Source: Gordionus sp. m RMFG-2023 (taxonomy: Eukaryota; Nematomorpha; Gordioida; Chordodea; Parachordodidae). Taken from it: DNA of 64,000 nt. The translations under genes and the position numbers were made by a program. Positions 47,020 to 57,653 of this stretch are shown here, one piece after another. Within the stretch, counting starts at the first letter, position 1; the number at the start of each line of letters is the position of its first letter. The notes under the pieces are model-generated. The model worked only from the letters and a program-made list of their open reading frames with translations, was not told the DNA's origin and did no database searches. The stretch is from positions 141,121 through 205,120 of the forward strand of contig NC_088779.1 in NCBI RefSeq assembly GCF_954871325.1. Direction: 5' to 3'.

Positions 47020-50000
47020 TCCCAAGAAGTGTGTCTACTTGTTTGAAAGGTTTTTGCAACTGTGAAATAAAAAGTATATTAAAAAATGTTTTTTTATACA
47101 AATATTGCATTATGGATATAATATTTAGGTAGAGATGGAAATATTAAAGTCACAACAGAAGGTAATTAATTATAAAAAATGGATTGTAAAATTAAGACCT
47201 ATTTTGAAATAAATAATATTTTAAATATGTTGCAATCTAATCTAATTAATATTTATACCAATAAATAATAAAAATCTATATCATGAAAATCTAATTTAAA
47301 AAATTACATAGAACAATTAGATTACTCAGATCATACGGTGGAAGGTATATTAAATTCATAAATAGATTTTACTTTATATTTTATAAATCTTAAGATAAAA
47401 ATTTTAAAATGGGAATAGGTAAATTTATGAAAGATATAACTTATTTTAATATATACTTCACATAATACTATGAGTCATATTAGAACGCTGGATTATTTAT
47501 TTCGTTGTAATGTAAAAGTTTTCCCAACTCTTATTCGCCGAGAACTGTTAACTTAAGTAATTTTCACTAATCATCACGTATCTGAAATTTTTCTATAAGG
47601 AATCTCATACTTATGAGATCCGATTCTAATATTTAATCGAGGTGTAACTATAATATTTTTAAGCAGAAAATCTACATTTAAACTGTTTTTTTTTAAATAA
47701 TTATAATAAAATAAATCAATATAAATAAAATATTTTTATGTTATTATAATAATTAAATTAATTAGATATGGGAAATGAAAACCTTACTCTCAACATAAGT
47801 AAAAAAGAACTTTTTTAAAAAAAATTTATAGCATAAATCTTTTTAGTACAAGATAAAAAGCCTAAAGGTAAGTAATTTGTGTGTGTATTTGCCTAGAATT
47901 AAAACAATTATTAATTAAATAAATAAAAATAATATAATGTTATGAATTGGGGGAAATTATTCATTTTATTTTAGAAAAATAAGTACTCAAATACTGATCT
48001 ATCAACATAATAGGATATGGTATATCCCAGTATTGGAAAAGGGGAAGCCATGGTATTATGGTAAATACAAGTATAGTTCTTTAAATAAGTTTATTAAAAG
48101 ATGTTGATGTAACCATCTCATCTATAGTAAATTGAATGTAAAAAAGACCAATAAAAATCCTATTAGTGACATGTATGAATAAAATAAAACAATTTTCTAT
48201 CTAATTAAAAGTATTTATACATTTTTATGTTTTTCAAAAAAAATTTTTATATATAATTTTGTGTTACCCTGGTAAAAATTCCTCGAAAATTTATTTTTAA
48301 AGGAATCTTTCAAGCAAATATTTAAAGAAATTTGAAATTTAACTTTAAAAATCGCCTCTTATTCCAAACTCCTCTTCAAGAAATTGGTGCTTAGAAATTT
48401 AATCAGATGAAATTTAATATAATTATTTTTTAAAAGAATTAAGCAAATTTTGCCTAAAAAAATTTATTAATTCTATCTATTTTATTAATTTTAAAAGGCA
48501 TTTAAATATATAAGCTTTTAACCATATTTTTAGCTCTATATATTAATATTTTGATTCTCCCTAATTTATAAAATATAGTTATGGAAACTACAGAGCCAAG
48601 TAAAGTATTTAACTTAAAGTATTTCATTGAAAAATTCAATTAAAACGGATATATTTTTGAAAATGTATTTTAATTATTATATTTTAATATGTAAAATAGA
48701 GGGCATGAAACAAATAATAGGTATATATTTTTATTTAAAAAACTGTATTATTTTCTTTCAATCCTATTTAATTCTTAATTCCAAATCTAATTGATAATTA
48801 TCTCAAAATTTAAAATTAATAGTCATAAATAGAGGTCTGTATTAGGCGGGTTTTCGGCTTATCTCTTCATTCCCGCCCAGGGATAAGGCGAGTTAAAAAT
48901 AATGTGTGGGCAGGTTAGAAAATTTTAAATTTTTGTTATTTAAAATAATTTAAATAAATATTAATAAAAATTGTTCGTATACTTTTTTGGATATTAAAAA
49001 TAAAATTTCCTTTTATGATAATGTAATATAACTTTTTTTAAGATAAAGAAACTTTTTTGAATATTGTAAATTAGGGCAAAATGAATATTTCTGCATTGAT
49101 TGTTTAGTAATGATTGATTATCTTTATGTTTGCCCTTTTCATTTTAAAAATTATTTTTACAAGTTAAAAGAAAATTATTCAGACAATAATAAACTCAAAT
49201 CTTCAATGTGGAAACAATTTAAATTCATTTTCAATGAAAATGACTTTAAGCTAGACTGAATTCGCTTCAATGATGAATCCATCTATTAATATAATAACAA
49301 AAGTGGCACATACTTCTTCCTTCGGCATCTATGTTCATCTGCAAATTATGAAGATTTAATAGATAATAAAAAAATAACCGATATATCAATAAAGACAATT
49401 CTCAAATATTTTTACTAAAACTGATTACATATTTCTATCTATCCTTTTTATACAAAATTAGAAATTTAAAAAAAAAGATTTTTTATTTTACAATTTCAAG
49501 GTCAAAAAAATACGGAGAGAAATATTTATAAAGAATTATCTAAAAAAAATTTACAACTTAGTTTTCCCCGAGAATATTTTCTATACTCATCTTTGTAAAA
49601 TACCATGTAGCAAATATTAAAAATTTGCTGGAAGGATAATTTTTTATTACAATAAAATTTATCTATTCGGTTGATATTAAAATAATTTTTGAAGATTCTG
49701 TGTACATTTAAATAAAAAACATTCATAATTAGATAACTAAATTTTTAGCTTATTTTTTCAAATATTAGATTTAATAGTCTAACAGTTCAGCACATATTTT
49801 GAACACAATACTTTGTTCATTCCAGCCAACTTATTTGATATCCTTCAGAGATTAATAATATTTTGGTAACTGAAAAATTGTTTACCAATTATTTAAACAA
49901 AGTAGCAACGAAAAATATCTGAGAAGACATTACAACAAAATATTGATATAGGATAAAATACAATTTGTTTTTAAGACTGAATAGGATATATGGAATAGGA

Positions 50001-53000
50001 AAGTTTAAAACACTGATATATTTTTGAAGCCATATTCAAATAGTGCTTTTGGGAAGATCGCACTGGTTTTTATTTGGTAATAAAATTAATATTTTAATGA
50101 TTTATGATATTTCTATTATATATAAAGAAAATTAGATACAATCATCTTCTAGAGTTTAATCAAATAAATGAATATAATGGAGAGAGAAACAAACAAAGAT
50201 AAAAAAATAGATTTAATAATGAAAAGAGCTAAAAATTTTATAATTGAAAATTTTGAAATCCATATATACTATAAAATTTAGCATTTTAAATTTATTATTA
50301 TTGGTTTCACTTTTATTTAAATATCTCATTTGAAGAAGAGGATGTACTTCAAACGGATATATTACTTTGTTAGAATCTACAAGGAAATGATTTACCAAAA
50401 CCATCAAGATTAGCAAGATAAATCTTGGCATTTCATGTTAGTGTTGTTAAACTGCTCGATTTAAGCCGATTTTTAAAAATGGCTGACTCAATATTTTAGC
50501 CAGAAAATTTTGTTCCACATATGAGAAAAATTTTAAGGCTTGCATAAAATTTTTCCTAATAAAATATTGAGTTAGCCGTTTAACAACACTATTTCCTCTA
50601 ACTAGTTTTTCTTCTTAACTAGGATTAATGATTGCTGAAGGTCTTTAGAACAAAGTAAAACGTTGAATTCAGAAAACGTCGATTCATTATTATTTTTGCA
50701 TAAAAATTACATATAATATCAATTTTATGTTTATATTTTTTTCATAAATATTTTATTTATTTTTTTTAATATTTATATTTTATTTTTATTATATAAAATA
50801 ACAATTTTCACAAAATTTTTCATTTACGAATTATAATTAAAAATATATATAAAAATAGAATTAAAATATGTGTATAAAAGGGAAATGGGAAAAAATAATT
50901 TTTAAAATGTTAAAAAAAAAGGTATAAATAGAGAAGAGTGAATGCTTAAAAAATTGGAAAGGTAAAATCCTTCATTGGGGTCTCATGAGATTTGCTTCAT
51001 TTTTTTGATGAAATTGAGAGCATCACTTCCGAACATGACTAGGGTATTGGTAACGATTGGGATAAACAGGGTATTAGTGAGGCAAGCATATTTGTTTTTT
51101 TAGGATTTCGGACTTTTCGATGGCACAAAATAAGAGGTTGGACAGAGGCTCGCTAGTTCAAGGGTGGGTGGGATATTAACTTTTTTAAGAGCAGCAAAGA
51201 GGATGTAGTTAATAGATTTATGGCGCGGTTTTCGTCCATGGGAGAACTTGCAGTGCAAGGAATGGTAAGCTTTCGATTCAATGGGATGGCCACAGTCGAT
51301 GCAAATGGAGGGAACTACGGGTAGGGCTATGGAAATACATGGCTGTTCTCCAGACAAGATGAGGCCTAGGTTGGAACTGGGGATGCCTTCGAGCCATTCG
51401 TAACCTGAGCTTGCATATAATACTAAATTATTGGGATTGTCCTCAAAGGGCCTGTTCGAAATAAGGTATTCAACGGAACGGGCGATCAGAGGAGCATCCC
51501 TGTCTTTCTGAATGTTGGAAGCCGAACAACAAAGGGTGGGTGAGAAGTTTCTGTCCCAGATGGTGAAGTACTGTAAGAGGTCAGTGTCTGAAGGAGTGGA
51601 TCTATTATCGATGATAGATTGTGCAGCGTGAGAGGGAAAGTTGTAACGGGGATCGGATATCAATTCCACCAGATTTTCTGGGAAGAGTAGCCTGAAGTCA
51701 GGATGAATTGGAAAATTAAAGGTTTAATATTTCAAGGAGACCCTTAATTTGGGTTTCATGAAAAACGAGCAAGTCACGGCATTTAAAGATCGGAGAGGAT
51801 CTCAGGGCGTAAAAAATTTTAGGTATGTTGAAATAATTTCTTATTAAAAAAAATTGATGGGCTGGGAGGTAATTAAATAAGTATTTAATTTGGATAAATT
51901 ATTAAGGGATTTGTTTAAAAATGTCTCAATGGCTTTTTCACTTCCTATGTGTGATCCAAGGTGAGTCATCTCGTCTATGTTGATGACGTGATATGCCATG
52001 TCTGGTAGAAGTGGGATTTAGGAAACAAATCTCACATTTGGGGAGGTTAAGACATAGTCCTGTTATATGAGAGAGATTCTCAATAATAAGGGGAATGGAC
52101 ATGATTAAGGAAAGGTTGCCCGAGACAATGCCGTCATCAAAATACCATGAATTTAAGGTAATAGATTTAGAATGAATTTCCTGGATTATCTTGTGGATTC
52201 CGATGCAAAAGAGGGCTGGGCTTAAGGGGTCTGCTGAATTCCCTACTGAGATACGATTATGTTATTATTGTATTTTAAAAAAGAATGGCTAGAATAGCTG
52301 TGGAGGAGGTAAGTAGAGTATTCGGGGTATTGGTTGCAAAATAGGAACGAAGTGTTGGTGTTTTGTATTAAATGCATTGTTGAAATCCTGTTTAAGGACC
52401 ACGTCATCAGGTATACAGTTAGCTATAGTTAAACGAGTAAGGTGAGCGGAAATTTCAGAGCCTTCAGAAACACCAAACCCAAGTTGAAGTGGTGACAAGA
52501 ATGAAGAAAGGGATTCCTTTATTCGTGAAGCAATGAACTTAGAGACAGTCCTTCGGAAGAACGACCCGACAGATATTTGGCGAATACCTCCATCCTTTTT
52601 TTTAGGGCTATAAGGCGGGCACCAAATAGGAATGATAGGTGATGGGAGGGATCCATTAAGAATTATATTTAGTAACCTGTTAAGGTTCTGTAAAAAAGCT
52701 CTACAAGAAATGTTGGGTAAAATGTTTTGTATGAAGATAGCACGAATGCCATCAAGACCTCCGGAATTAAAAGATCTAACGGCTTTGATTGTCTTATCTA
52801 TACTGATTAAGGGGGCTATATGATGGATTGAGAAGGCAAATTCATAATCACATACAGGGTGTTTTAGAAACAAAGCTTCTAAGGTAGTCTCATTGTTAGG
52901 AGCTAAGGAGTCTTCAGGAATTATAGTCCGGAGGGCTGAGTTTATATTAAGGCTGTTCATTTTGTTTGAAACTATTTTAGCCCTAAGGGCACTGGAGATT

Positions 53001-56000
53001 GGATGGATGAGTGCGGGGTGTAGTGGTTTGTTTGGAATCCGGGTTGAATATATTGGTGTTAATATGCTTGGATATTTTTTTATGTTTAATATAGTATAAT
53101 TTCCAAAAATTTTAAAACTTTTTTGTAGAAGAGTAATGCTGAAACGAAATTAATTTTTTTATTAGATACGTAAAAAATTAAAAGAAGGCCATAATTAAAT
53201 TTAAAAATGGCAATTTTAGGTTAAATTTTTTTTATAAATAATTGGCAAGCGGATAAGGAATTTCAGACTAATTGTAGGGCGATTATTTTTTTGAAAATTG
53301 TGGGAATAGGGCTAGCTGGTTTTTTTAATGACTGATTTATGAGTATATAAATATACTAAATATATTTATCATATCTAGATCGTATTAACGGGACTCTTAT
53401 AATATCTATAGGTAATCATGAGACGATGAGTTTAAATATATTCATACAATTATATATTGATATTAATACAATTCAAACCATTTAAATGAAGCATTATGAA
53501 AATTTTTTCAATTTTCTACACAATTATGCAATAATTTTAATTTATTTACGATTTATATTTTTAATTATCTCTTAATATATATGTTACCTTTATAATTTAT
53601 CTTATTTCTTTCTTTCTTTCTATTTTAAATTATATTTTTAATTTCCATTTCTATATGTTCTCACAAAATAAGGTTTGATTTATATAAAAATATTTTTTCT
53701 ATCAATTTATTTATTATATAAGAATTACATTGGTTCTATTGGCTTAATCATAAACCCATTTTTCTAATTATATTTCTAGCTAGATCTATTTTACGAAAAT
53801 ATTTAATATTTTTCAAACAATATATTCAAAATAATGCATTTATTTGGCATTTAAGAATAGTTGACCGGTTAGCATTTTAACAAACCGTGTTTTTTAATAT
53901 GCATAATTATTTTTAGGCTAATTTGCCCTTGATTAAAAAAATTATCACACTTAAACTCATGATTTTATTAGTAAAAAAAATACGAAATATTATTCTTTTA
54001 GGAATGACTGAAATATATCGTGTGAAAGGTATATAATACAATTAATGTCATAAATAATTTAATAATTTATTTAGTTTCCCGTTTCATCAAAATTATCTCT
54101 AAAAAAGGTTCAAAAAAATATAAAACAGATTATCATATAAAACTTTAAATTATTTTAGACGCTAGACCTTATCTTCTACTACATAATAATAGTATGCAGA
54201 TAATATAATTTTTAATCAATTTGAGTTAAATGTTTTAATATTAGTTTAAATAAATTTTTAATTCTGTTTTCTGATCACTTTAATTACATCTTATAGGATA
54301 TATTAAAAAATTGAATATTGATAATTTAAATTTAAAAATATTCATATGTAAAACTTGTCTCATAATGCAAAACATTATTAAGTTTTATTCAAAATGAGTC
54401 GAAATATTAAAAAATAAATCGGCAAACTTTTAAAATTTTTTTAAAACAAGAAATATGCTTTTTCAAATATAAAAATAAAAACATATTAAATATTTGTAGA
54501 AAATTTCATAAATTTACAATGAGATAAGTTTTCATTAAAATTTCAAAACTTTTCGAATTTTAAACTTTGATTTTAGACTCAAAATTAAATTTCTAAAAAT
54601 TAAATTATCTTTTTCTTGTGAATAGATACTGATTTTATGAAAGGTATCACAACATTCATTTTTATATCTATTTTGGTATGATACATTTTTATTTTCAAAT
54701 TAATAAAAATGGCAAATTTGAAATAAAAAACAATATAAAAATACTACAAATTATTTTATTAATTTTGAAAATTAAAAAAGAAGCATTATTTGTTAATTTT
54801 ATTTAAGGAAATTTATATAGTTTTTTAAAAAAAGAAAAAGATTAGTGATCTAAATCAGTCTTAATTTTAGTCCGGCTCGGCTCAAAATTTTTTTAAAAAA
54901 AATTTTTTAACGCGTCCTCTCAAACAAATTTTTATTTTATTTGTCCCAAAAATTTATTTAAATATATTTTAAAAAATTTAAATACACTTTTATAATTTTA
55001 CCTGGACATAATCGAGTTTTTAATCATTCTAACAAAAAATTTCCAAATTAGGCAAAAATTTTAAAATATATAAATTTTATTTTAAAATATAATCTCAGAC
55101 CCACCTAGCTGATATCTTAAAAAATATTAGAACTGAGCCCGGACCTATTTTTTAAAAAATATTAGAACCAAGCATGTTGTTCTTTAAATAGGACCAACTC
55201 AGCCCTGGTCTACTTTTTTAATTTGTAGATCTTTAAAAAAAAGATATTATTGACATTCTAATCAATCTCAAATTCAATGTTTATTTTTAACCTGTTTAGT
55301 TTCAAAAATGACGATTTGTGAAATAGGTAAATAGAATGTAATTCAAATTTGGGCATAAAGTGCCGAAGAAAAGTTCCTACAAAATAGCACTGGACAAAAA
55401 TGCCCGACCTTAAAATTATTATTTAAATTTATTTTACAATTGTTTAAAATATTCAAAGTGATAAATTTATCATAATAATCTTATAACAATTTTTCTAAAT
55501 ACTCAACCCTCATAGCATATGAAAAATGTTTTTGATATTTAATAATTTTCTACCCTTACCTTTATACTATCAAATTTTGTTAAACCATTTTTAAATACTA
55601 TCAAATTTTGTTAAACCATTTTTAATTACTCTCAAATTTTGTTAAATCATTTTTAATTTTGTTAAACCATTTTTAAATACTATCAAATTTTTTTAAACCA
55701 TTTTTAATTACTCTCAAATTTTGTTAAATCATTTTTAATCTCTATATATAATAATGACCCGCCAGATGCCATTAATATAATAAATTATATATTTAATTTA
55801 TCTAATTATTTTCCAATAACAAAAAAAAATTCATTTAAATAGGTTTTGTATTTCCAAATGATGAATAATTTTATTGCATCATGTCACTGGTTTAATAAGT
55901 TAGAAAGTGCCTTGACCTAATATATTTAGCGTTGATTGATAAAACCAATGTATGGAAGAAATTTATGTTAAAATAATTCTTAAACTTTCATCTTTTTCTA

Positions 56001-56699
56001 ACATTAAAATGATAAAATTTGGTGTATTTTTGACTGGTATCTTTTTGTGGTACTTATATGATCCATTACACTTCTATTTTTATTTTTATAATCTAAAAGT
56101 TTTATTATATATTAATTTCAGGAAATTTCACATGTGAACATAGAAGTATTTTTTTTTTTGGAATTTTGCATTATATAATGGATATATTCAGTAATAGATG
56201 ACGAATTTGTGAACCTTACAGGTTATTAATTATTTATTGAATTAACTTGAAAATCTGACATATTTTCTTTTAATATAATAACGATTTATCATGTTGCCGT
56301 TATTAACCTACAAAATTTATAATGTTTTATTATAAAATGTTATATAGTCCAGCTAAATAAAAATGAAAGAGATGGTAAGAATTTTAATTATAAGAATAAC
56401 ATATAATATTCATTCTTATAGTTCACATATATTATACAGACCATAACATAATAAGTAAATAAATTATTATCTAAGATATAATTTTATTTAATATTTCATA
56501 TATTTTTAAATATTTTAAGTTCAAAATTTGGAAATGGGAATAAGTAATTTAAGAAAATATAACATATATGATAAAAAATTTAATTGATTACATAAGATGT
56601 AGGAAATGAAATCATGACTCTTAATATAGGTAAAATAATTTCTGGAAAATTAATTTTATAGAACAAATATTAATTTAGAGCAAAAAAATAAACCATTAG
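47020..56699 (+). CDS. Micro-exon gene 2 (bicycle-like/MEG-like), partial model
   Basis: Nineteen exons are visible: 47020-47049, 47129-47161, 47312-47344, 47766-47798, 47847-47867, 48031-48060, 48579-48599, 48700-48720, 53379-53411, 54002-54028, 54159-54191, 54626-54643, 55300-55326, 56122-56145, 56198-56221, 56348-56374, 56422-56454, 56597-56629 and 56679-56699. All lengths are multiples of three, all enter in phase 2 and leave in phase 1, and all have AG and GT at their borders. Together they give 522 bases, or 174 codons, with no stop. Peptides include PRSVSTCLK, RDGNIKVTTE, QLDYSDHTVE, MGNENLTLNI, MTEIYRVK, SKMTICEI, NFTCEHR and HIYYTDHNII. It looks more intact than gene 1. The start (signal-peptide) and terminal exons are missing from the model. 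Function is unknown; secreted effectors of the aphid bicycle type are the nearest structural match I know. Confidence 0.78.
50391..50705 (+). pseudogene. hAT transposase remnant in unit 2, split by a MITE
   Basis: Before the MITE, frames read LPKPSRLAR-ILAFH with a TAA at the dash. After it, LNSENVDSLLFLHKN marks the C-terminal tail. The counterpart is 40128-40612. The MITE occupies 50441-50589, showing that the hAT remnant is older. Confidence 0.65.
50441..50589. mobile_element. MITE with TA target-site duplication, copy 1
   Basis: The ends are gtgttgttaaac at the left and gtttaacaacac at the right, flanked by TA at 50439-50440 and 50590-50591. Inner parts also pair (ggctgactcaatattttag against its near complement), so the whole could fold. 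No coding sequence is present. Its relatives are at 60087-60280 and a partial end at 46834. Confidence 0.8.
50790..50961 (+). repeat. Dispersed repeat, copy 2
   Basis: This is the partner of 961-1175, directly beside the 3' truncated end of the antisense LINE and absent from the equivalent place in unit 1. It may have been inserted or carried with the LINE. Confidence 0.6.
50950..53060 (-). pseudogene. RLE-type LINE, antisense copy in an intron of micro-exon gene 2
   Basis: On the minus strand the frame opens at about 53040 and runs through MNSLNINSALRTI, SFNSGGLDGIRAIFIQNI and DGGIRQISVGSFFRRTVSKF. Then come PLQLGFGVSEGSEISAHLTR and DDVVLKQDFNNAFNT. A shifted frame carries SWYFDDGIVSGN with both catalytic Asp. 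The downstream part (51100-51669) has a CIDCGHPIESKAYHSLHC zinc motif and the GRKPRHKSINY segment. The RPDG..WD endonuclease core is missing, apparently by an internal deletion. The element ends near DPNEGFYL. No domains upstream of the RT were seen, so it is 5' truncated. It is absent from unit 1. Confidence 0.88.
55565..55740 (+). repeat. 31-base tandem repeat, about 5.7 units
   Basis: Units contain tatcaaattttgttaaacca followed by tttttaa. The second unit starts exactly 31 bases after the first. One unit is shortened. The array sits in an intron of micro-exon gene 2 at the place where unit 1 has an extra 2.2 kb. Confidence 0.85.
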
Positions 56700-57059
56700 G
56701 TAAAATTTATTTTTGATTGCTTTTTATAGGTTTAGAATAATTTATAATATATTATTTCAATTGGAAGATTTGTAATAATTACAAAATTAACCAATTATTC
56801 TTATATTAAATTTTTGCATATACATTAATTTCTTGTATGTTATTATTATAGATATCAATTTTATTTATTGAAAATTATAAAAGAAATCATGTGGTAAAGG
56901 GATTTGAAATTCATGGTCTCGGAAGCTCTCAATTAAATTAATTTATTTTTAAATATAAAATAAGGACTGGAGTTTGAAAATATATTTTTATATATGAAGA
57001 TTATCCATATTATTAATTTCTGTTTTGTCCTGCAAACATTCCAAAGCTCATAATTTGTC

Positions 57060-57290
57060 GATTTCATTCACTATTTTATGGACACATGGAAGGGCAGAGA
57101 GTCTTCTACCTCGTGAAATTTTTCATATGGAAATATTTTATTGGGGCTAGACCCTTCACATCTCCACACATCTTATTCTACATGACTTCTAACACTTCTC
57201 CAATTTTTATGTCCATTGAAGTTTTATCCCCATATCCATTTTTATTCTCAAATATTTATCCTTCACTTGGAAGCAAGCGTTCTTCCGCAA
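57060..57290 (+). promoter_or_regulatory. Conserved block downstream of micro-exon gene 2
   Basis: This aligns with 46540-46700. It is followed within about 2 kb by exons of a third paralogue, so it may be a start-region block for that gene. The open frame through it is not shared with the other copy, which argues against a long coding exon. Confidence 0.3.
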
Positions 57291-57653
57291 AGAATTATTT
57301 ATCTTTAACCGCGTGAATTTAAAAGTATTAAATTATCTTATATTGCAGTTTAGACCTCTGAAGCAAAAATGCCTCAAGCAGCTCAATCCCAATTATATAA
57401 AAGAGAGAGACTTTTTTATTCCTATGAATGCCTACATATGAAAACTGTTTAATGGAAATTTCCTTGGCTCACTTTACTTAAATCCCACACACAGTCCACG
57501 AAACAAAATTGTATTTTGTTATTTTGATTAAAGATAAAAAATTGTTGTAAAATTTAAATTATCTTTTGATCTTTTAATCGTTGATTGACATATAACCCTT
57601 ACTCCCAATTGTTAAATCAAAATAATATTTATTTTATATCTCAAACACTACAG

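Larger units (their letters stand above)
46845..57290 (+). repeat. Large tandem duplication, unit 2
   Basis: This is the second unit, collinear with 33465-46700. Its own insertions are the antisense LINE at 50950-53060 with the dispersed repeat next to it, the MITE at 50441-50589 and the small tandem array at 55565-55740. A weaker, internal similarity (for example 47129-47867 against 56198-56699) shows each unit also contains an older duplicated module. Confidence 0.9.

Noticed and set aside
57086-57316. 76-residue frame starting MEGQRVF
   Set aside because: The region is conserved at 46540-46700, but the frame is not open there, so the similarity is not coding in this frame.
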